Origin: Geomicrobium sp. JCM 19039
GTDB taxonomy: Bacteria > Bacillota > Bacilli > Bacillales > Marinococcaceae
DNA: 64,000 nt
Assembly: GCF_000698145.1 (NCBI RefSeq)
Contig: NZ_BAXB01000012.1
Location: 62,001-126,000, forward strand
Reading direction: 5' to 3'
The notes beneath the pieces were generated by a model that was not told the DNA's origin, did not search any database, and saw nothing but the letters and a program-made list of their open reading frames with translations. Made by a program: the position numbers and the translations under genes. Shown here piece after piece: positions 8,812 through 18,832 of this stretch (its first letter is position 1; every line of letters starts with the position of its first letter).

Positions 8812-9234
8812 TCATGTGTTTCCTGAATGTTTACGGTTTTGCCATTTGGAATACAAATCCATTGCGGCATTGCCCCATTGCATAAATTGAGTAACTTGTG
8901 GTGCACTTTTCTCAGCTTCATGTGACGCTTTCTTTGTAATCGTTTGAAGTGATTCATTTAATCGTTCTGAGATTTTCCCTACCTCATCAGCAGTATGAAA
9001 CAATCCATCCAATGACTCTGCCTTTCCTTCTAAGTCTTCAGCAAGACGGTTGGATGTTTTCATTAAGTGATCAACTTCTGTCGTAATTCCTTGCAGCTGT
9101 TGTTCGGCCGCACTGGTTGTTTTGCCTAATTGCTCAACCACCCCCTGAACGGACTTAAGTGTTTGAATAAGGTAAAAGATAAGAACAACGATTGCCACGG
9201 CTACAATCACAACACTTATGTAAACTGCAGTCAC
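8812..9234 (-). CDS. ytxG: YtxG, DUF948 membrane protein
   Basis: About 140 residues: one N-terminal membrane segment (VYISVVIVAVAIVVLIFYLI) and then an amphipathic helical region with heptad-like spacing (VEQLGKTTSAAEQQ, DHLMKTSNRLAEDLEG), the DUF948 pattern. Two GTG codons follow AGGAGGTGA; the second (9234) has the better spacing and I use it. First gene of the stress operon ytxGHJ, with a sigma-B-like promoter directly upstream. Confidence 0.9.
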   Translation of the reverse strand: MTAVYISVVIVAVAIVVLIFYLIQTLKSVQGVVEQLGKTTSAAEQQLQGITTEVDHLMKTSNRLAEDLEGKAESLDGLFHTADEVGKISERLNESLQTITKKASHEAEKSAPQVTQFMQWGNAAMDLYSKWQNRKHSGNT

Positions 9235-9259
9235 CCACACTCACCTCCTATAACAATCA

Positions 9260-9285
9260 TTTCCCACGAATAGATACTTTCAAAC
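9260..9285 (-). promoter_or_regulatory. Sigma-B-like promoter of ytxGHJ
   Basis: GTTTGA (9285-9280), 14 bases, GGGAAA (9265-9260) on the minus strand. This resembles the sigma-B pattern GTTTAA-N12-14-GGGTAT (4 of 6 in the -10). The homologous B. subtilis operon is sigma-B dependent. Confidence 0.45.
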
Positions 9286-9352
9286 GCAAACTTCTTCTCT
9301 TTAGAAACCGAGTTTGTCCATATTTTACATAAAATAAACAGTGATGTAAAAG

Positions 9353-9374
9353 AGGCAGCCACTGATGACTGCCT
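9353..9374 (-). terminator. Terminator of murC
   Basis: AGGCAG (9353-9358) and CTGCCT (9369-9374) pair; on the minus strand the hairpin ends CTGCCTCTTTTAC. Confidence 0.6.
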
Positions 9375-9386
9375 ATATGAAACTGA

Positions 9387-10691
9387 TTATGGTTTTGGAA
9401 ATTCTCGTTCATACGCTTTTTGATATTTCGATACATCCCCTGCTCCCATAAAGAGAATTACACTGTTTTCGTGTTCATTCAGAGGAGAGATGTCTTTTTC
9501 TGAAATGAGTACTGACCCATCGACTCGCTGTTGCAAATCTTCCACGGTCAATGTTCCTTGTTTTTCCCGAGTTGAGCCGAAAATATCACACAAGTAGACC
9601 GAATCAGCTTGAGAAAGGGCATCTGCAAACTCTTGGAGAAAAGCAAACGTACGTGTGAACGTGTGCGGCTGGAAGACGGCAACAACCTCTCGATTTGGAT
9701 ACTTCGCTTTCGCAGATGCAATTGTCGCTTTGATCTCGGTTGGATGATGCGCATAATCATCGATGAGTGTCTGGGTTCCCCACTCTTTTTCGGTGAATCT
9801 TCGCTTCACACCCGGGAACGTCGCCAAGCGCTCTTTCATTACACTCGCTGGCACTTCTTCATAATGGCATAACGCAATGACTGCAAGTGCGTTTAATACG
9901 TGATGGTTACCGTAGCCTGGAATACTGAATCGTTCATAGTAATCACCTCGGATGGTTACATCGAAGTGCGTGCCCGATTCGTCTGTTGTTATATTTTCGG
10001 CATTGAAGTCATGTTTTCCTTCTATCCCGTAATAAACAATAGGTACGGGGGCGTTTAGCGTTTGCAAGTATTCATCGTCACCACATGCAATAATTGCTTT
10101 GTTTACTTGGGACGCCATCTCATCAAATGCACTTACGACGTCTTCAATATTTTTGAAGTAATCGGGATGATCAAAATCGATATTGATCATTAAGCAATAG
10201 TCAGGGTGATAATTCAAGAAATGTCGGCGGTATTCGCAAGCTTCAAACACAAAAAACGTACTGTCTTTTTCCCCTTTGCCTGTGCCATCTCCAATTAGAT
10301 AAGATGTCGGGCGATAGGCACCGAGAACATGTGACAATAAACCTGTCGTTGTTGTTTTCCCGTGGGCTCCTGACACGGCAATGGATGTAAATTGCGAGGC
10401 AAATTCCCCAAGAAATGTCGGGTAGCGATGCACATCAAGACCACGATCAGTTGCGGCTTGTATCTCTTCATTATCTGCATTATATGCCGCTGATGCGACA
10501 ATTTTATGATGAGGGGAAACATTGTCTTTTTCAAAAGATAAAATGGGAATTCCGCGCTCTTCAAGCGGATGTTGCGTGAAAAAATATTGGTCCACATCAG
10601 AACCTTGCACATCTTCATCCATGTCGTGCAGGATTTGTGCAAGCGCGCTCATGCCAGATCCCTTTATACCGATAAAATGGTAACTTGTCAT
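9387..10691 (-). CDS. murC: UDP-N-acetylmuramate--L-alanine ligase
   Basis: Cytoplasmic ATP-dependent ligase adding the first amino acid of the peptidoglycan stem peptide. N-terminal Rossmann motif [14 protein letters not shown] (residues ~5-18), ATP-binding loop [10 protein letters not shown] (~108-117), and the Mur-ligase C-terminal domain with [10 protein letters not shown]. The frame also opens further upstream, but ATG 10691 follows GGAGG and matches the family start MTxYHFxGIKG. 434 residues, normal length. Confidence 0.96.
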   Translation of the reverse strand: MTSYHFIGIKGSGMSALAQILHDMDEDVQGSDVDQYFFTQHPLEERGIPILSFEKDNVSPHHKIVASAAYNADNEEIQAATDRGLDVHRYPTFLGEFASQFTSIAVSGAHGKTTTTGLLSHVLGAYRPTSYLIGDGTGKGEKDSTFFVFEACEYRRHFLNYHPDYCLMINIDFDHPDYFKNIEDVVSAFDEMASQVNKAIIACGDDEYLQTLNAPVPIVYYGIEGKHDFNAENITTDESGTHFDVTIRGDYYERFSIPGYGNHHVLNALAVIALCHYEEVPASVMKERLATFPGVKRRFTEKEWGTQTLIDDYAHHPTEIKATIASAKAKYPNREVVAVFQPHTFTRTFAFLQEFADALSQADSVYLCDIFGSTREKQGTLTVEDLQQRVDGSVLISEKDISPLNEHENSVILFMGAGDVSKYQKAYEREFPKP

Positions 10692-10786
10692 GACTCCGGA
10701 CCTCCAAACTTGACCCATCCCCAGCCAGAGTGAGTAGGGATGATTCTATCCAATCATTTATTCATCATGGTTTCTTTCGCGCATAT

Positions 10787-10814
10787 ATTATAGCAAAAAC
10801 AATCTCAAGAACAA
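10787..10814 (-). promoter_or_regulatory. Sigma-A promoter of murC
   Basis: TTGTTC (10814-10809), 16 bases, TATAAT (10792-10787) on the minus strand, ~95 bases before the murC start. Confidence 0.5.
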
Positions 10815-10910
10815 AATATACCTCAAGTAGGAATCGTCACTCTGCAACATCCGTGAATTATTGACTATCTTATGTAGCAGACACGAATTGGAGATTGGTC
10901 ACTTCAGGAT

Positions 10911-12014
10911 TTATTCAATTCGTTCCAATCTCGAGTTCTTCCGTAATTTCCTTCCAGCCTTTGCTTCATGATGTCCATTTAGCAAAACGTTGTCACCCGT
11001 AAAGCCGATATTCTTAGAGAGCAGACTGCGTCCAACTCCGTACATATCCACAGGTACACCCGCCTTTTCATACGCCTCAATTCTCTCTGCTGTAAATCCA
11101 CCACTTACAGAAATACGAACATGCTGGAATCCTTCATTGTCCAATGCTTCTCGAAGTGCGATAACGAGTGGGGCGTTCACACCCGTTGGGTCAAAGTCGC
11201 CCATCTTTTCTGGATTTCGACAAAAGAATTGATCGACCATTGAATTGGATGTGTCGATTCGAACAGCATTCAAATCATCACCGAACTCTCGAGCCACCCG
11301 AAGTGCGTCGGTAATCGCATCATTGTTGTAATCCACAAGGGCCATCAGTTGATCATCAGGAAACATTTCCCGATACGCATGACTTGCAGCAACAAGATCC
11401 CCATTAAACAATTGGATAAGAGCATGAGGCATCGTTCCCATACCTTCTTTTCCCCACCATTCATTCATGGCATGGGTTGCTTGTGCTTTTGAACCACCAA
11501 TAAACGCCGCATATCCATCCCCGGCTTGTTGTGTGAAATGATCATCCCGGTCCCCCATAAAAATGACCGGCTTTTGCTCTCCAGAAGACCGCGCCGCTCT
11601 CACGACTTCATATACATTCGTTGCAACCGATGTTCGACGGGAAAAAATCCCATCAATCACTCCTTCTAAAAAGCCAAAGTCATGATAACGGCCTGTAATG
11701 GTCATGACTGTTTCAAACGGCTCAATCTTATCACCGTCTTTTAATGAATGAATCTCAAGCTCATCTGGGTTGTCTGCAAACGTTTGAACGAGTGCAATCG
11801 CTTCATCGGTTCCACAAAGCACCGCGTGACTCTTCTGGAAAAATTGCATCGTCACAATATGATCGGGTTTATATTTACGAACAATTTCTCTCGTCTTTAA
11901 AAAATAGACTGCTGAAAACCAACCTTCGCCAACACGTTCGTCAAACTTAAATGTTCGATTTGTTAATCGTTTGATTTGACCTTGTAGTTTTAATTCAATT
12001 TCCTTCATTGTCAC
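10911..12014 (-). CDS. Nicotinate phosphoribosyltransferase-family protein
   Basis: About 367 residues of the NAPRTase/QPRTase-like fold, which transfers phosphoribosyl to nicotinate in NAD salvage. Visible are a GEGWFSAVYFLKT stretch near the start, an RAARSSGEQKPVIFMGDRDD region (~140) and a phosphate-binding end with RIDTSNS (~252) and SVSGGFTAERI (~305). The glycine/serine loop before DMYGVG near 330 is typical of type II phosphoribosyltransferase folds. Substrate cannot be fixed from sequence alone. GTG start 12014 follows AAGGAGACGAAAC. The 3' end can form crossing inverted repeats. Confidence 0.8.
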   Translation of the reverse strand: MTMKEIELKLQGQIKRLTNRTFKFDERVGEGWFSAVYFLKTREIVRKYKPDHIVTMQFFQKSHAVLCGTDEAIALVQTFADNPDELEIHSLKDGDKIEPFETVMTITGRYHDFGFLEGVIDGIFSRRTSVATNVYEVVRAARSSGEQKPVIFMGDRDDHFTQQAGDGYAAFIGGSKAQATHAMNEWWGKEGMGTMPHALIQLFNGDLVAASHAYREMFPDDQLMALVDYNNDAITDALRVAREFGDDLNAVRIDTSNSMVDQFFCRNPEKMGDFDPTGVNAPLVIALREALDNEGFQHVRISVSGGFTAERIEAYEKAGVPVDMYGVGRSLLSKNIGFTGDNVLLNGHHEAKAGRKLRKNSRLERIE

Positions 12015-12124
12015 GTTTCGTCTCCTTGCACAAGAATAACAGAAATGAATTACATGTATGTTTCATGATAGTAGATTGTGTCTTATTTCACAAGAGAAGC
12101 ACCAGATTGAAAAAATCTCTACCC

Positions 12125-14509
12125 TTACGCTCCATAAATTTCTTCTAATGATTCTTCTGAAACGAGTACATGGCGTGGCTTCGTTCCAACGGCTTCAGAT
12201 ACAATGCCGCGCTCTTCCAACATATCCATTAATCGTGCCGCACGATTGTACCCAATATGGTAGCGACGCTGAATCATTGATGTGGATGCACTTCCTTGAT
12301 GAACGACAAAGTAACTCACTTCTTCTAAGAGTTCATCCGAACTATGATGAGCCGGCTCTTGTTTCACGAGCTCTTCCTTATTGAACAAATACTCGGGTTT
12401 TGCTCGATCTTTCCAGTACGCTGTAACGCGTTCGATTTCTTCATCTGCAACATATGTGCCTTGCAGACGAACGAAACGCGATGCGCCGTTTTCACTGAAC
12501 AGCATATCCCCTCGACCGATTAACCGTTCTGCACCACCAGCGTCTAGAATCGTTCTGGAATCCGCCATGGAAGAAACGGCAAAAGCGGCACGTGTCGGGA
12601 TATTGGCTTTAATTAACCCCGTAATAACATCCACGGACGGGCGTTGCGTAGCAACGAGTAAATGAATACCACAAGCTCTTGCTTTTTGGGCGATCCGGCA
12701 AATGCTTTCCTCTACATCCTGGGGAGCAATCATCATTAAATCGGCAAGCTCATCGATAACGATGACGAGATACGGCAAATGCTCCTCCTTATCTTCTTTT
12801 CGATTGTATCCTTTAATATCACGAACGCCAGCGCTCGCAAATAATTGATAACGCCTTTCCATCTCTTGAACACTCCACTTGAGCGTCATCGTTGCCTCTT
12901 TTGGATCCGTGACAACGGGGGCAGCCAAGTGAGGAATATTTTCGTAGAAAGCGAGTTCAACGACTTTCGGATCAATTAACAATAACTTCACTTCATCAGG
13001 TGAAGATTTATATAACAAACTGAGCAAAATTGAGTTAATGCACACACTTTTGCCAGAGCCTGTAGAACCGGCAATTAATCCATGTGGCATCGCATTTAAA
13101 TCAATGACGGACGGATGACCGGTAATATCAAGCCCGAGAGCAACAGCGAGCGGACTCGGATGTTGGCGAAATTCCTCTGTTTGAAGAATTTCACGTAAGA
13201 CGACAGGGGACCGATTTTGCTTTGGAACCTCAATACCGATGGCGTTTTTCCCAGGAATCGGTGCTTCCATTCTAAGATCAATCGCTGCCATCGCTAGTTT
13301 CAAGTCATCGGTCAAATTCGTCACTTTATTCACTTTTACGCCTGGGGCAGGCTGTACTTCAAACCGAACGACAGACGGGCCTTCGGTCACATCCGTCACA
13401 CGGGCATCGACGTGAAAGTGTTTCAACGTTGCTTCGAGCTGCTCTCGTTGTGCTGCAAGGTCATTTTCACTTCCTTCAAGACGGGGCTCAGGCTCACTTA
13501 ACAACGAAACAGGCGGAAGAGTTACATCTCTAGATTCAGTTGTTGCAGCCGGTTGGTGAACGGCTTGGTCCTCAATAGGCTTCTCCTTCATCGCTTCTTT
13601 TTTTCGTTCGTACGCCGGGCGGTTCATTTGCCGAGCACGATCAGCGGGTGTCATCATCACATTAAATGGGACGAGGGAAGACTGTTTTTTCGGCTCGGGG
13701 CGCTTCGCAAATGAGCGTCTTTTCTTCGAATGCTCTTGTCGCTTCATCTCTTCTTGATCTTCTTCGGCACGGTCAAGGGCTGCTGTTGCAGCCACTTCTT
13801 CTTGCCTGTGACCTTCTTCTCGTGCGACCGGCTCCATTGGTTGTAACGATTCCTCTTCAAGCGGGGTGGGTTCTGTGACGACTGGCTCGTCTGTCTCCGT
13901 CGCTTCCTCTGCATTTTCGTCACCAAATGGTTGCTCAATACTCACACCTTCGTCCATCGGTTCATCGACTTCCTGCTGTACAGGGACCGATTTTTCCATT
14001 TCCATTGCTGGTGGAGGAACGTCGCCTGCCAATTTTTGTGAAAGATTGCTTAGCGTGAGTTCCTCTGACGGTTCGGGCGGTTCGCTTTTGTATGTCCGGT
14101 CTCTCGTAAACCCATACACCGGTGATGGAATGTTTTGCACAGAAAAATGCGGATTGTTAAAGTATTGTTTTTTCGGCACATCCTTTTGTTCATTCTGCTC
14201 TTTACGCCTCGTCGAGTCCCGTTCTTTTCGATATTGCTTTTGGGTAGGCGCCTCTCGCCGTTCACTCCGAATTGGCATCTCTCTTTTAACTGGCCGCTCA
14301 TCCATCTCGAGTGGGAAGCGGAATTCTCCATTCTTCGGGTATTTATGAATGACCTTTGCCTTTGTCTCCTGCACATCCTTATTGTTCATCGGCTTACGTA
14401 CAGCCTGACGAGTGGGTGGTGTGGGGTCCTTTTGCTTTCGATCATCATTGCCGAAAAAATATTGATTCATTTTATTTAAAATGCTGCCGAATTTTTTCTT
14501 TGGCATCAT
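12125..14509 (-). CDS. sftA: SftA, soluble FtsK/SpoIIIE-type DNA translocase
   Basis: Septum-associated DNA pump that clears chromosomal DNA from the closing septum. Residues ~1-340 are a low-complexity, Glu/Arg/Pro-rich linker with no membrane segments, which separates SftA from SpoIIIE. The FtsK motor follows: Walker A GSTGSGKS at ~481-488, Walker B LVIVIDELADLM near ~575, and the C-terminal winged-helix gamma domain (STSMIQRRYHIGYNRAARLM). 794 residues, shorter than B. subtilis SftA (~950), the difference lying in the linker. Two ATGs follow GCAGGTGA; either may start. Confidence 0.93.
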   Translation of the reverse strand: MMPKKKFGSILNKMNQYFFGNDDRKQKDPTPPTRQAVRKPMNNKDVQETKAKVIHKYPKNGEFRFPLEMDERPVKREMPIRSERREAPTQKQYRKERDSTRRKEQNEQKDVPKKQYFNNPHFSVQNIPSPVYGFTRDRTYKSEPPEPSEELTLSNLSQKLAGDVPPPAMEMEKSVPVQQEVDEPMDEGVSIEQPFGDENAEEATETDEPVVTEPTPLEEESLQPMEPVAREEGHRQEEVAATAALDRAEEDQEEMKRQEHSKKRRSFAKRPEPKKQSSLVPFNVMMTPADRARQMNRPAYERKKEAMKEKPIEDQAVHQPAATTESRDVTLPPVSLLSEPEPRLEGSENDLAAQREQLEATLKHFHVDARVTDVTEGPSVVRFEVQPAPGVKVNKVTNLTDDLKLAMAAIDLRMEAPIPGKNAIGIEVPKQNRSPVVLREILQTEEFRQHPSPLAVALGLDITGHPSVIDLNAMPHGLIAGSTGSGKSVCINSILLSLLYKSSPDEVKLLLIDPKVVELAFYENIPHLAAPVVTDPKEATMTLKWSVQEMERRYQLFASAGVRDIKGYNRKEDKEEHLPYLVIVIDELADLMMIAPQDVEESICRIAQKARACGIHLLVATQRPSVDVITGLIKANIPTRAAFAVSSMADSRTILDAGGAERLIGRGDMLFSENGASRFVRLQGTYVADEEIERVTAYWKDRAKPEYLFNKEELVKQEPAHHSSDELLEEVSYFVVHQGSASTSMIQRRYHIGYNRAARLMDMLEERGIVSEAVGTKPRHVLVSEESLEEIYGA

Positions 14510-14862
14510 TATTCACCTGCTATCTATCAAATTATGGGATCAAGTTCCATTTTACAGAAGCAAATCAGTTCCGAACACCTCCAAATGAAAGATTTATAGA
14601 AGATCTGAATAAAAAAGTGAGTGAAAGTCATTCCTATGTAGTAATAAAACGGCTATCTCTTCGCTAATTTAGCAATACTAACAACCCTTACCGCTTTGGG
14701 ACTTAGCAACGAGAGGGTTGGCGTAGGATTGCAATCTCAATTGAATGAACAGTATTCTCTCTGAACCCTATGACGTACACTGTCCTCTACGGTAAAACGC
14801 CAACATGATCGCGCCTTAGGTCATGCCGCAATCATGATACAAGTCATGGGCAACCACTCTTT
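14510..14862. other. Non-coding gap upstream of sftA
   Basis: No credible gene. It must hold the sftA promoter on the minus strand, though I find no convincing -35/-10 pair. A stem CAACCCT...AGGGTTGG (around 14680-14720) is the only notable structure. Confidence 0.4.
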
Positions 14863-15296
14863 CTATATAGTGTGAACTTTACATTATCTTAATTTGCGCT
14901 GTTGATTCTTGCATCCATCATAAGCGGACGCTTTTTTATCTACTTGCTCGGGTTTATAGAAAGAAAGCCAAATGTCACAAAAACCCATTTACGTGAGACT
15001 CGGGGAAGAAAACGTCACCATTTTAAAATGGATCCGCACATAAACGGCTTCATCTGCCACAAATCGCGATATATGTGACCGTTCATGGCAAAAGCACCTG
15101 GTTTGAGAGCTGGATTTTCACATAAATAGTGAGAGGTCGTACCATTCTTTGCGCCACCTGGTGACCCTCGGTCACGTGTTTTTTACTCTTCGGCAAAAGC
15201 TTTGCTCTTTGCCCGTAACCCGTACAGTGACGAAAAACGATCGGCAAAGAGCGATGTCGATCCTATTAGTGAAATGGTTTAGTTCAACTTATATAG
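14863..15296 (-). repeat. Dispersed MITE-like element, copy R1
   Basis: Its ends match those of copies near 33.7 and 42.0 kb. Read on the minus strand it starts CTATATAAGTTGAAC (15296-15282) and ends GTTCACACTATATAG (14877-14863), forming an imperfect terminal inverted repeat (12 of 15). The inner right end also matches (TCCGC...AATCAACA...GCAAATTAAG). The interior has hairpins, including GTGACC/GGTCAC followed by T6 on the plus strand near 15162-15188. No protein is encoded. 434 bp. Confidence 0.6.
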
Positions 15297-15362
15297 ACGT
15301 TCCCCTCTTAAACGGTCACTTTCAGGCGGCGTTCGCCTAGGAGTGAAAATTCCCGAAATAAA

Positions 15363-15390
15363 ACACTCCAAACGGTAACGTTTGGAGTGT
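15363..15390 (-). terminator. Terminator of the ytpPQR operon
   Basis: Perfect 12-base arms ACACTCCAAACG and CGTTTGGAGTGT with a 4-base loop; the minus strand continues TTTTATTT. Confidence 0.85.
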
Positions 15391-15423
15391 CGTACGATTT
15401 GTATTGAAACATTGTGCTCATGA

Positions 15424-16047
15424 TTAAACGCTTTGATGATATTTTGCCAAAAAGTCTTCACCAATCTCGTACTCTTCGGATAAGACGAGAATACCTGGCT
15501 CTTCTTGAGGCATCGGTATGGCAAGCTCTTTAATTGAGCAAATCATACCATTTGACGGTTCTCCACGAAGTTTTGACGGGCGGATCTTCATGCCACTCGG
15601 CATGTATGCACCTGGAAGCGCAACGACGACTCGCTGTCCTTCGTCAACATTTTTAGCGCCACATACGATTTGAAGCTGTTCATGGCCGACATTCACTTGG
15701 CATACGTTCAGTTTATCGGCATTAGGGTGACGATCAATCTCGTCCACATGCCCTACTACGAAAGAAGATGACGTTGGTGCACGAAATTCATGGTCCCAAT
15801 CATTCTCCTTAAAGATCCGGTTCATTAGCTCGATTAGCTCATCATCAACAGAAAGCATGCCTGTCTTTGAATATCCACCATATTGATTAACGTTAAATAA
15901 GTGGTAGCCGACGGTTTCGCCGCTCTCCACATGAAATAAGCGCGCAATGTCTCCTTTACGCTCAACTTCACGTTGCTCCATTGCAATCTCTTTTAGCGTG
16001 ACGAGCAGAACATCTCCAATGCCCTTCTCATTATAAAATACGTTCAT
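15424..16047 (-). CDS. ytpR: YtpR, tRNA-binding-domain protein
   Basis: About 207 residues. The N-terminal ~90 residues are the DUF4479 domain; ~95-200 form an EMAP/PheT-like tRNA-binding OB fold (VGHVDEIDRHPNADKLNVCQ, CGAKNVDEGQRVVVALPG, SKLRGEPSNGMICS). The role in B. subtilis is not established; it resembles a detached B2 domain of phenylalanyl-tRNA synthetase beta. Two ATGs follow AAGGAG; I use the second (16047, 6-base spacing). It begins 12 bases after the restored ytpQ stop and ends the ytpP-ytpQ-ytpR operon. Confidence 0.92.
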   Translation of the reverse strand: MNVFYNEKGIGDVLLVTLKEIAMEQREVERKGDIARLFHVESGETVGYHLFNVNQYGGYSKTGMLSVDDELIELMNRIFKENDWDHEFRAPTSSSFVVGHVDEIDRHPNADKLNVCQVNVGHEQLQIVCGAKNVDEGQRVVVALPGAYMPSGMKIRPSKLRGEPSNGMICSIKELAIPMPQEEPGILVLSEEYEIGEDFLAKYHQSV

Positions 16048-16058
16048 CATGAACTCCT

Positions 16059-16857
16059 TTAGTCACCTTTTGGTTTTTTACGTGCCAATATAAAGATCGG
16101 CTCCAACACACCATCCCGATACGCAAAAGGAAGTGCTGTCACCGGTACTCTTCCATCATTAAAAAATTGAAAAGTCATCTGCAAGTACGTCATAGCCTTG
16201 ATCATTCTGGATGTCTCCAGCAATTAACACATCTTGATGTGGAACACTAAAAACGGCTTCTCCTGTCATTTCACTCGCCATCTGTTTTAGCCATGCCTCA
16301 TTAAGGATTCTGCTCGCATCATACCCATCATTCGTATTCATGAAATAAAAGCGATTGCCTGCGACTTCATCCATTTTCACACTCATTGGCAGAGCGCGAA
16401 GGTTAAACGTTGCCGCTTCTTTTATTTCTTGCTTTTGAATGCCTTGTTCCTTAAGGAGACCGTCATCGATAAGCGCATACGTATTGCCTTGATCAAGCGC
16501 GTAATAGACTCTTGTTTCCGCTGTGTGGTCATCGTAGACGAGCGTCTTACCTTCTTTTGTTTCTACTGGAAAAGATGTGGACCGAATGACTGGGTAGATC
16601 GATTGTAACTGCCCTCTGAGCTCCTTTTTCTTCTCCATAGCTTGAAATGAAGTTTCCACAAAATTAAACGTCTCTTCGAGTCCCGAAACGCCTTTTTGGT
16701 TAAATTTCGTTTCAAGACGAGCGAGATCAAGGTTTAGGCCTGAATCTAAACGTGGGTGAGTGATGCGCACTTGCTCGTTTTCCTCATCGACAGACACATC
16801 AAATGTTTCAAAGCGGTTTTTTAGTTGTTTGATCAATTTCGACTGAGCGTTTGACAT
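16059..16857 (-). CDS. ytpQ: YtpQ, DUF1444 protein (one frame break)
   Basis: Conserved Bacillus protein of unknown function. As written the frame stops at 16159. The downstream sequence in another frame continues the family C-terminus: [18 protein letters not shown]...[10 protein letters not shown], stopping at 16059-16061. Two missing bases near 16183 (GCAGATG for GCAGAGATG) join the parts into 266 residues, the family length. N-terminal region contains [15 protein letters not shown]; no membrane segments. Middle gene of ytpPQR. Confidence 0.88.
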
Positions 16858-16874
16858 CGGTATTCCTCCTGCTT

Positions 16875-17195
16875 TTACTTCTCCAAATAACCGTCGATAA
16901 AGTTTGTCACTTCTTCTTCGGTTTTACGGTTTTTATCCACAAACCGATCGACTTCTTTTCCGTGTTTAAACCCGATAAAGCTCGGAATTCCAAAGATATC
17001 ATATTGCTGACACACGTCAATTAATGCGTCTCGGTCAGCATGAATAAAGTCAATTTCGGGATAGTCCGCTTCAATCCGAGGCAATGCAGGCTCAATGACA
17101 TGGCAATCCGGACACCAATCCGCACTAAACATCACGATCACTCGTTCTCCTTGAATCGCTTGTTCAAACGTTTCTTTCTGGTCGACTTTTCTCAT
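16875..17195 (-). CDS. ytpP: YtpP, thioredoxin-like protein
   Basis: 106-residue thioredoxin fold with the dithiol motif WCPDC at residues ~27-31 (ADWCPDCHVIEP) and cis-Pro loop IPSFIGF (~75). Probably cytoplasmic, as no signal peptide is present. The exact partner is unknown. Start ATG 17195 has AGGAGG upstream with good spacing. First gene of ytpPQR and divergent from ytoQ. Confidence 0.93.
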   Translation of the reverse strand: MRKVDQKETFEQAIQGERVIVMFSADWCPDCHVIEPALPRIEADYPEIDFIHADRDALIDVCQQYDIFGIPSFIGFKHGKEVDRFVDKNRKTEEEVTNFIDGYLEK

Positions 17196-17311
17196 AGTAT
17201 TGCCTCCTTAATGGCTTTCATTCGATTGTTGGATGATCGTTTATTTCTTTTAAAAGTCGGGGATATAGTATAACATGTAAGCCGATGATTATAGACAAGA
17301 GGTGAATTGCA

Positions 17312-17758
17312 ATGGAACTAAATGTATACCTAGCCGGTCAGATTCATGATGACTGGCGTGAACAAGTGAAGAAAAAAGCAATCGAAAAGAATCTTCCGCT
17401 CACATTCTTTGAACCAATGACCCACCACGATCGTTCCGATAACATCGGAGAAGAAATTCTCGGTGAGCAGCCAAACCCTGTGTTAAAAGATGAAGCTGCA
17501 TCAGCAGTAAATAACTTGCGTACGAGAGTTCTCTTAAACAAGTCTGACGTTGTCATTGCCTTGTTTGGTGAAGACTATAAACAATGGAACGCTGCGATGG
17601 ACGTTGGACAAGCTGCCGCCATGAACCTGCCTGTCATTCTTGTCCGACCAGAGTCTTTGCACCATCCATCAAAAGAGATGGCAAATCAATCGCAACTCGT
17701 CGTTGAGACGATCGATCAAGCATTGCAAGCGTTGACCTATATTTTTGAAACGGAATAG
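17312..17758 (+). CDS. ytoQ: YtoQ family protein
   Basis: 148 residues with the nucleoside 2-deoxyribosyltransferase-like fold pattern (VYLAGQIHDDW at the start; DVVIALFGEDYKQWNAAMDVGQAAAM near ~85-115). Family function has not been shown to my knowledge. Start follows AAGAGGTGAATTGCA. Its stop is immediately adjacent to the convergent ytoP stop, with no base between them, and its terminator lies inside ytoP. Confidence 0.9.
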   Translation: MELNVYLAGQIHDDWREQVKKKAIEKNLPLTFFEPMTHHDRSDNIGEEILGEQPNPVLKDEAASAVNNLRTRVLLNKSDVVIALFGEDYKQWNAAMDVGQAAAMNLPVILVRPESLHHPSKEMANQSQLVVETIDQALQALTYIFETE

Positions 17759-18832
17759 TTATACATTTGAGCGGATGGTCTCCACTGTGGAGCGATCCGC
17801 TTTTCTTACGAGCGTTGTAATGAGCGCCTTCGCGGCTTCATAATCTTTCACGTTTAAGATGGATGCACCGGTATGAATGTAGCGTGAACATACCCCAACG
17901 ACGGCTGACGGTACACCTTCATTTGACGTATGCACTTTCCCAGCGTCCGTCCCACCTGGTGAAATAAAGTACTGGTACGGGATGCTTTCGGTTTCTGCCG
18001 TATCTAAAATCCACTCGCGCATCCCTCGGTGAGTAATCATCGTTCGGTCATAAATCCGGAGCAGCGCTCCCTCACCTAATTTACCGAACTGATCTTTTTT
18101 TCCGGATGTATCGTTGGCCGGGCTTGCATCTAACGCAAAAAAGAGATCAGGTTGAATCATATTTGCAGCGGTCTCTGCCCCTCGGAGCCCAACTTCTTCT
18201 TGAACGGTTGCACCAGAATAAAGCGTGTTTGGCAACGACTCGTTTTGCACTTCCTTCATCAATTCGAGAGACAAGCCAACACCGTAGCGATTATCCCATG
18301 CTTTTGCCATAATTTTATTCGGGTTTGCCATCGGCGTAAATTCACAAACAGGTACGATTGCTTGTCCTGGTCGAACCCCAATCTGTTTGGCGTCGTCACG
18401 GTCATCTGCACCAATGTCAATGTACATTTCTTTGATTGGCATCGGTTTGTTCCGCGTTTGATCATCAAGAAGGTGTGGTGGTGTGGAACCGATCACACCA
18501 GGAATCGGCCCGTTGTCTGTCATCACTTGCACTTGTTGTGCGAGCAATACTTGGCTCCACCATCCACCAAGCGTTTGAAAGCGAATGAGCCCATTTTCAG
18601 AGATCGAAGTCACCATAAAACCTACTTCATCCATGTGGCCTGCGACCATTATTTTCGGTGCGTCTTTCTTTCCATTTTTCACGCCAAAAACGCTTCCCAG
18701 TTTATCCTGAATGACGTCATCTGCGTATTTAGACAGTTCCGTTTTCATGTAATTTCTAATGTCATGCTCAAAGCCCGGAGGACCTGCCATCTCAGTCAAA
18801 GTTTTGAACATTTGTTTCGTCTCATTATTCAT
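17759..18832 (-). CDS. ytoP: YtoP, M42-family aminopeptidase
   Basis: Metallo-aminopeptidase of the M42 (glutamyl aminopeptidase/endoglucanase-like) family, expected to form large cytoplasmic complexes. Metal-site motifs are visible: [12 protein letters not shown] (~65), AKAWDNRYG (~180), [10 protein letters not shown] with the catalytic Glu pair (~210), ALDAS (~233) and YIHTGAS (~320). I choose ATG 18832 because it fits the family N-terminus ([19 protein letters not shown]); the ribosome site is weak, and an upstream start up to 18889 is possible. Confidence 0.9.
   Translation of the reverse strand: MNNETKQMFKTLTEMAGPPGFEHDIRNYMKTELSKYADDVIQDKLGSVFGVKNGKKDAPKIMVAGHMDEVGFMVTSISENGLIRFQTLGGWWSQVLLAQQVQVMTDNGPIPGVIGSTPPHLLDDQTRNKPMPIKEMYIDIGADDRDDAKQIGVRPGQAIVPVCEFTPMANPNKIMAKAWDNRYGVGLSLELMKEVQNESLPNTLYSGATVQEEVGLRGAETAANMIQPDLFFALDASPANDTSGKKDQFGKLGEGALLRIYDRTMITHRGMREWILDTAETESIPYQYFISPGGTDAGKVHTSNEGVPSAVVGVCSRYIHTGASILNVKDYEAAKALITTLVRKADRSTVETIRSNV
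17771..17807 (+). terminator. ytoQ terminator embedded in the ytoP coding region
   Basis: GCGGAT (17771-17776) pairs with ATCCGC (17795-17800); an inner CTCCAC/GTGGAG stem closes the loop; TTTTCTT follows at 17801-17807. It lies in the last 15 codons of ytoP on the opposite strand. Confidence 0.7.

Noticed and set aside
13866-14348. 160-codon Ser-rich frame
   Set aside because: Mirror of the low-complexity linker of sftA on the opposite strand.
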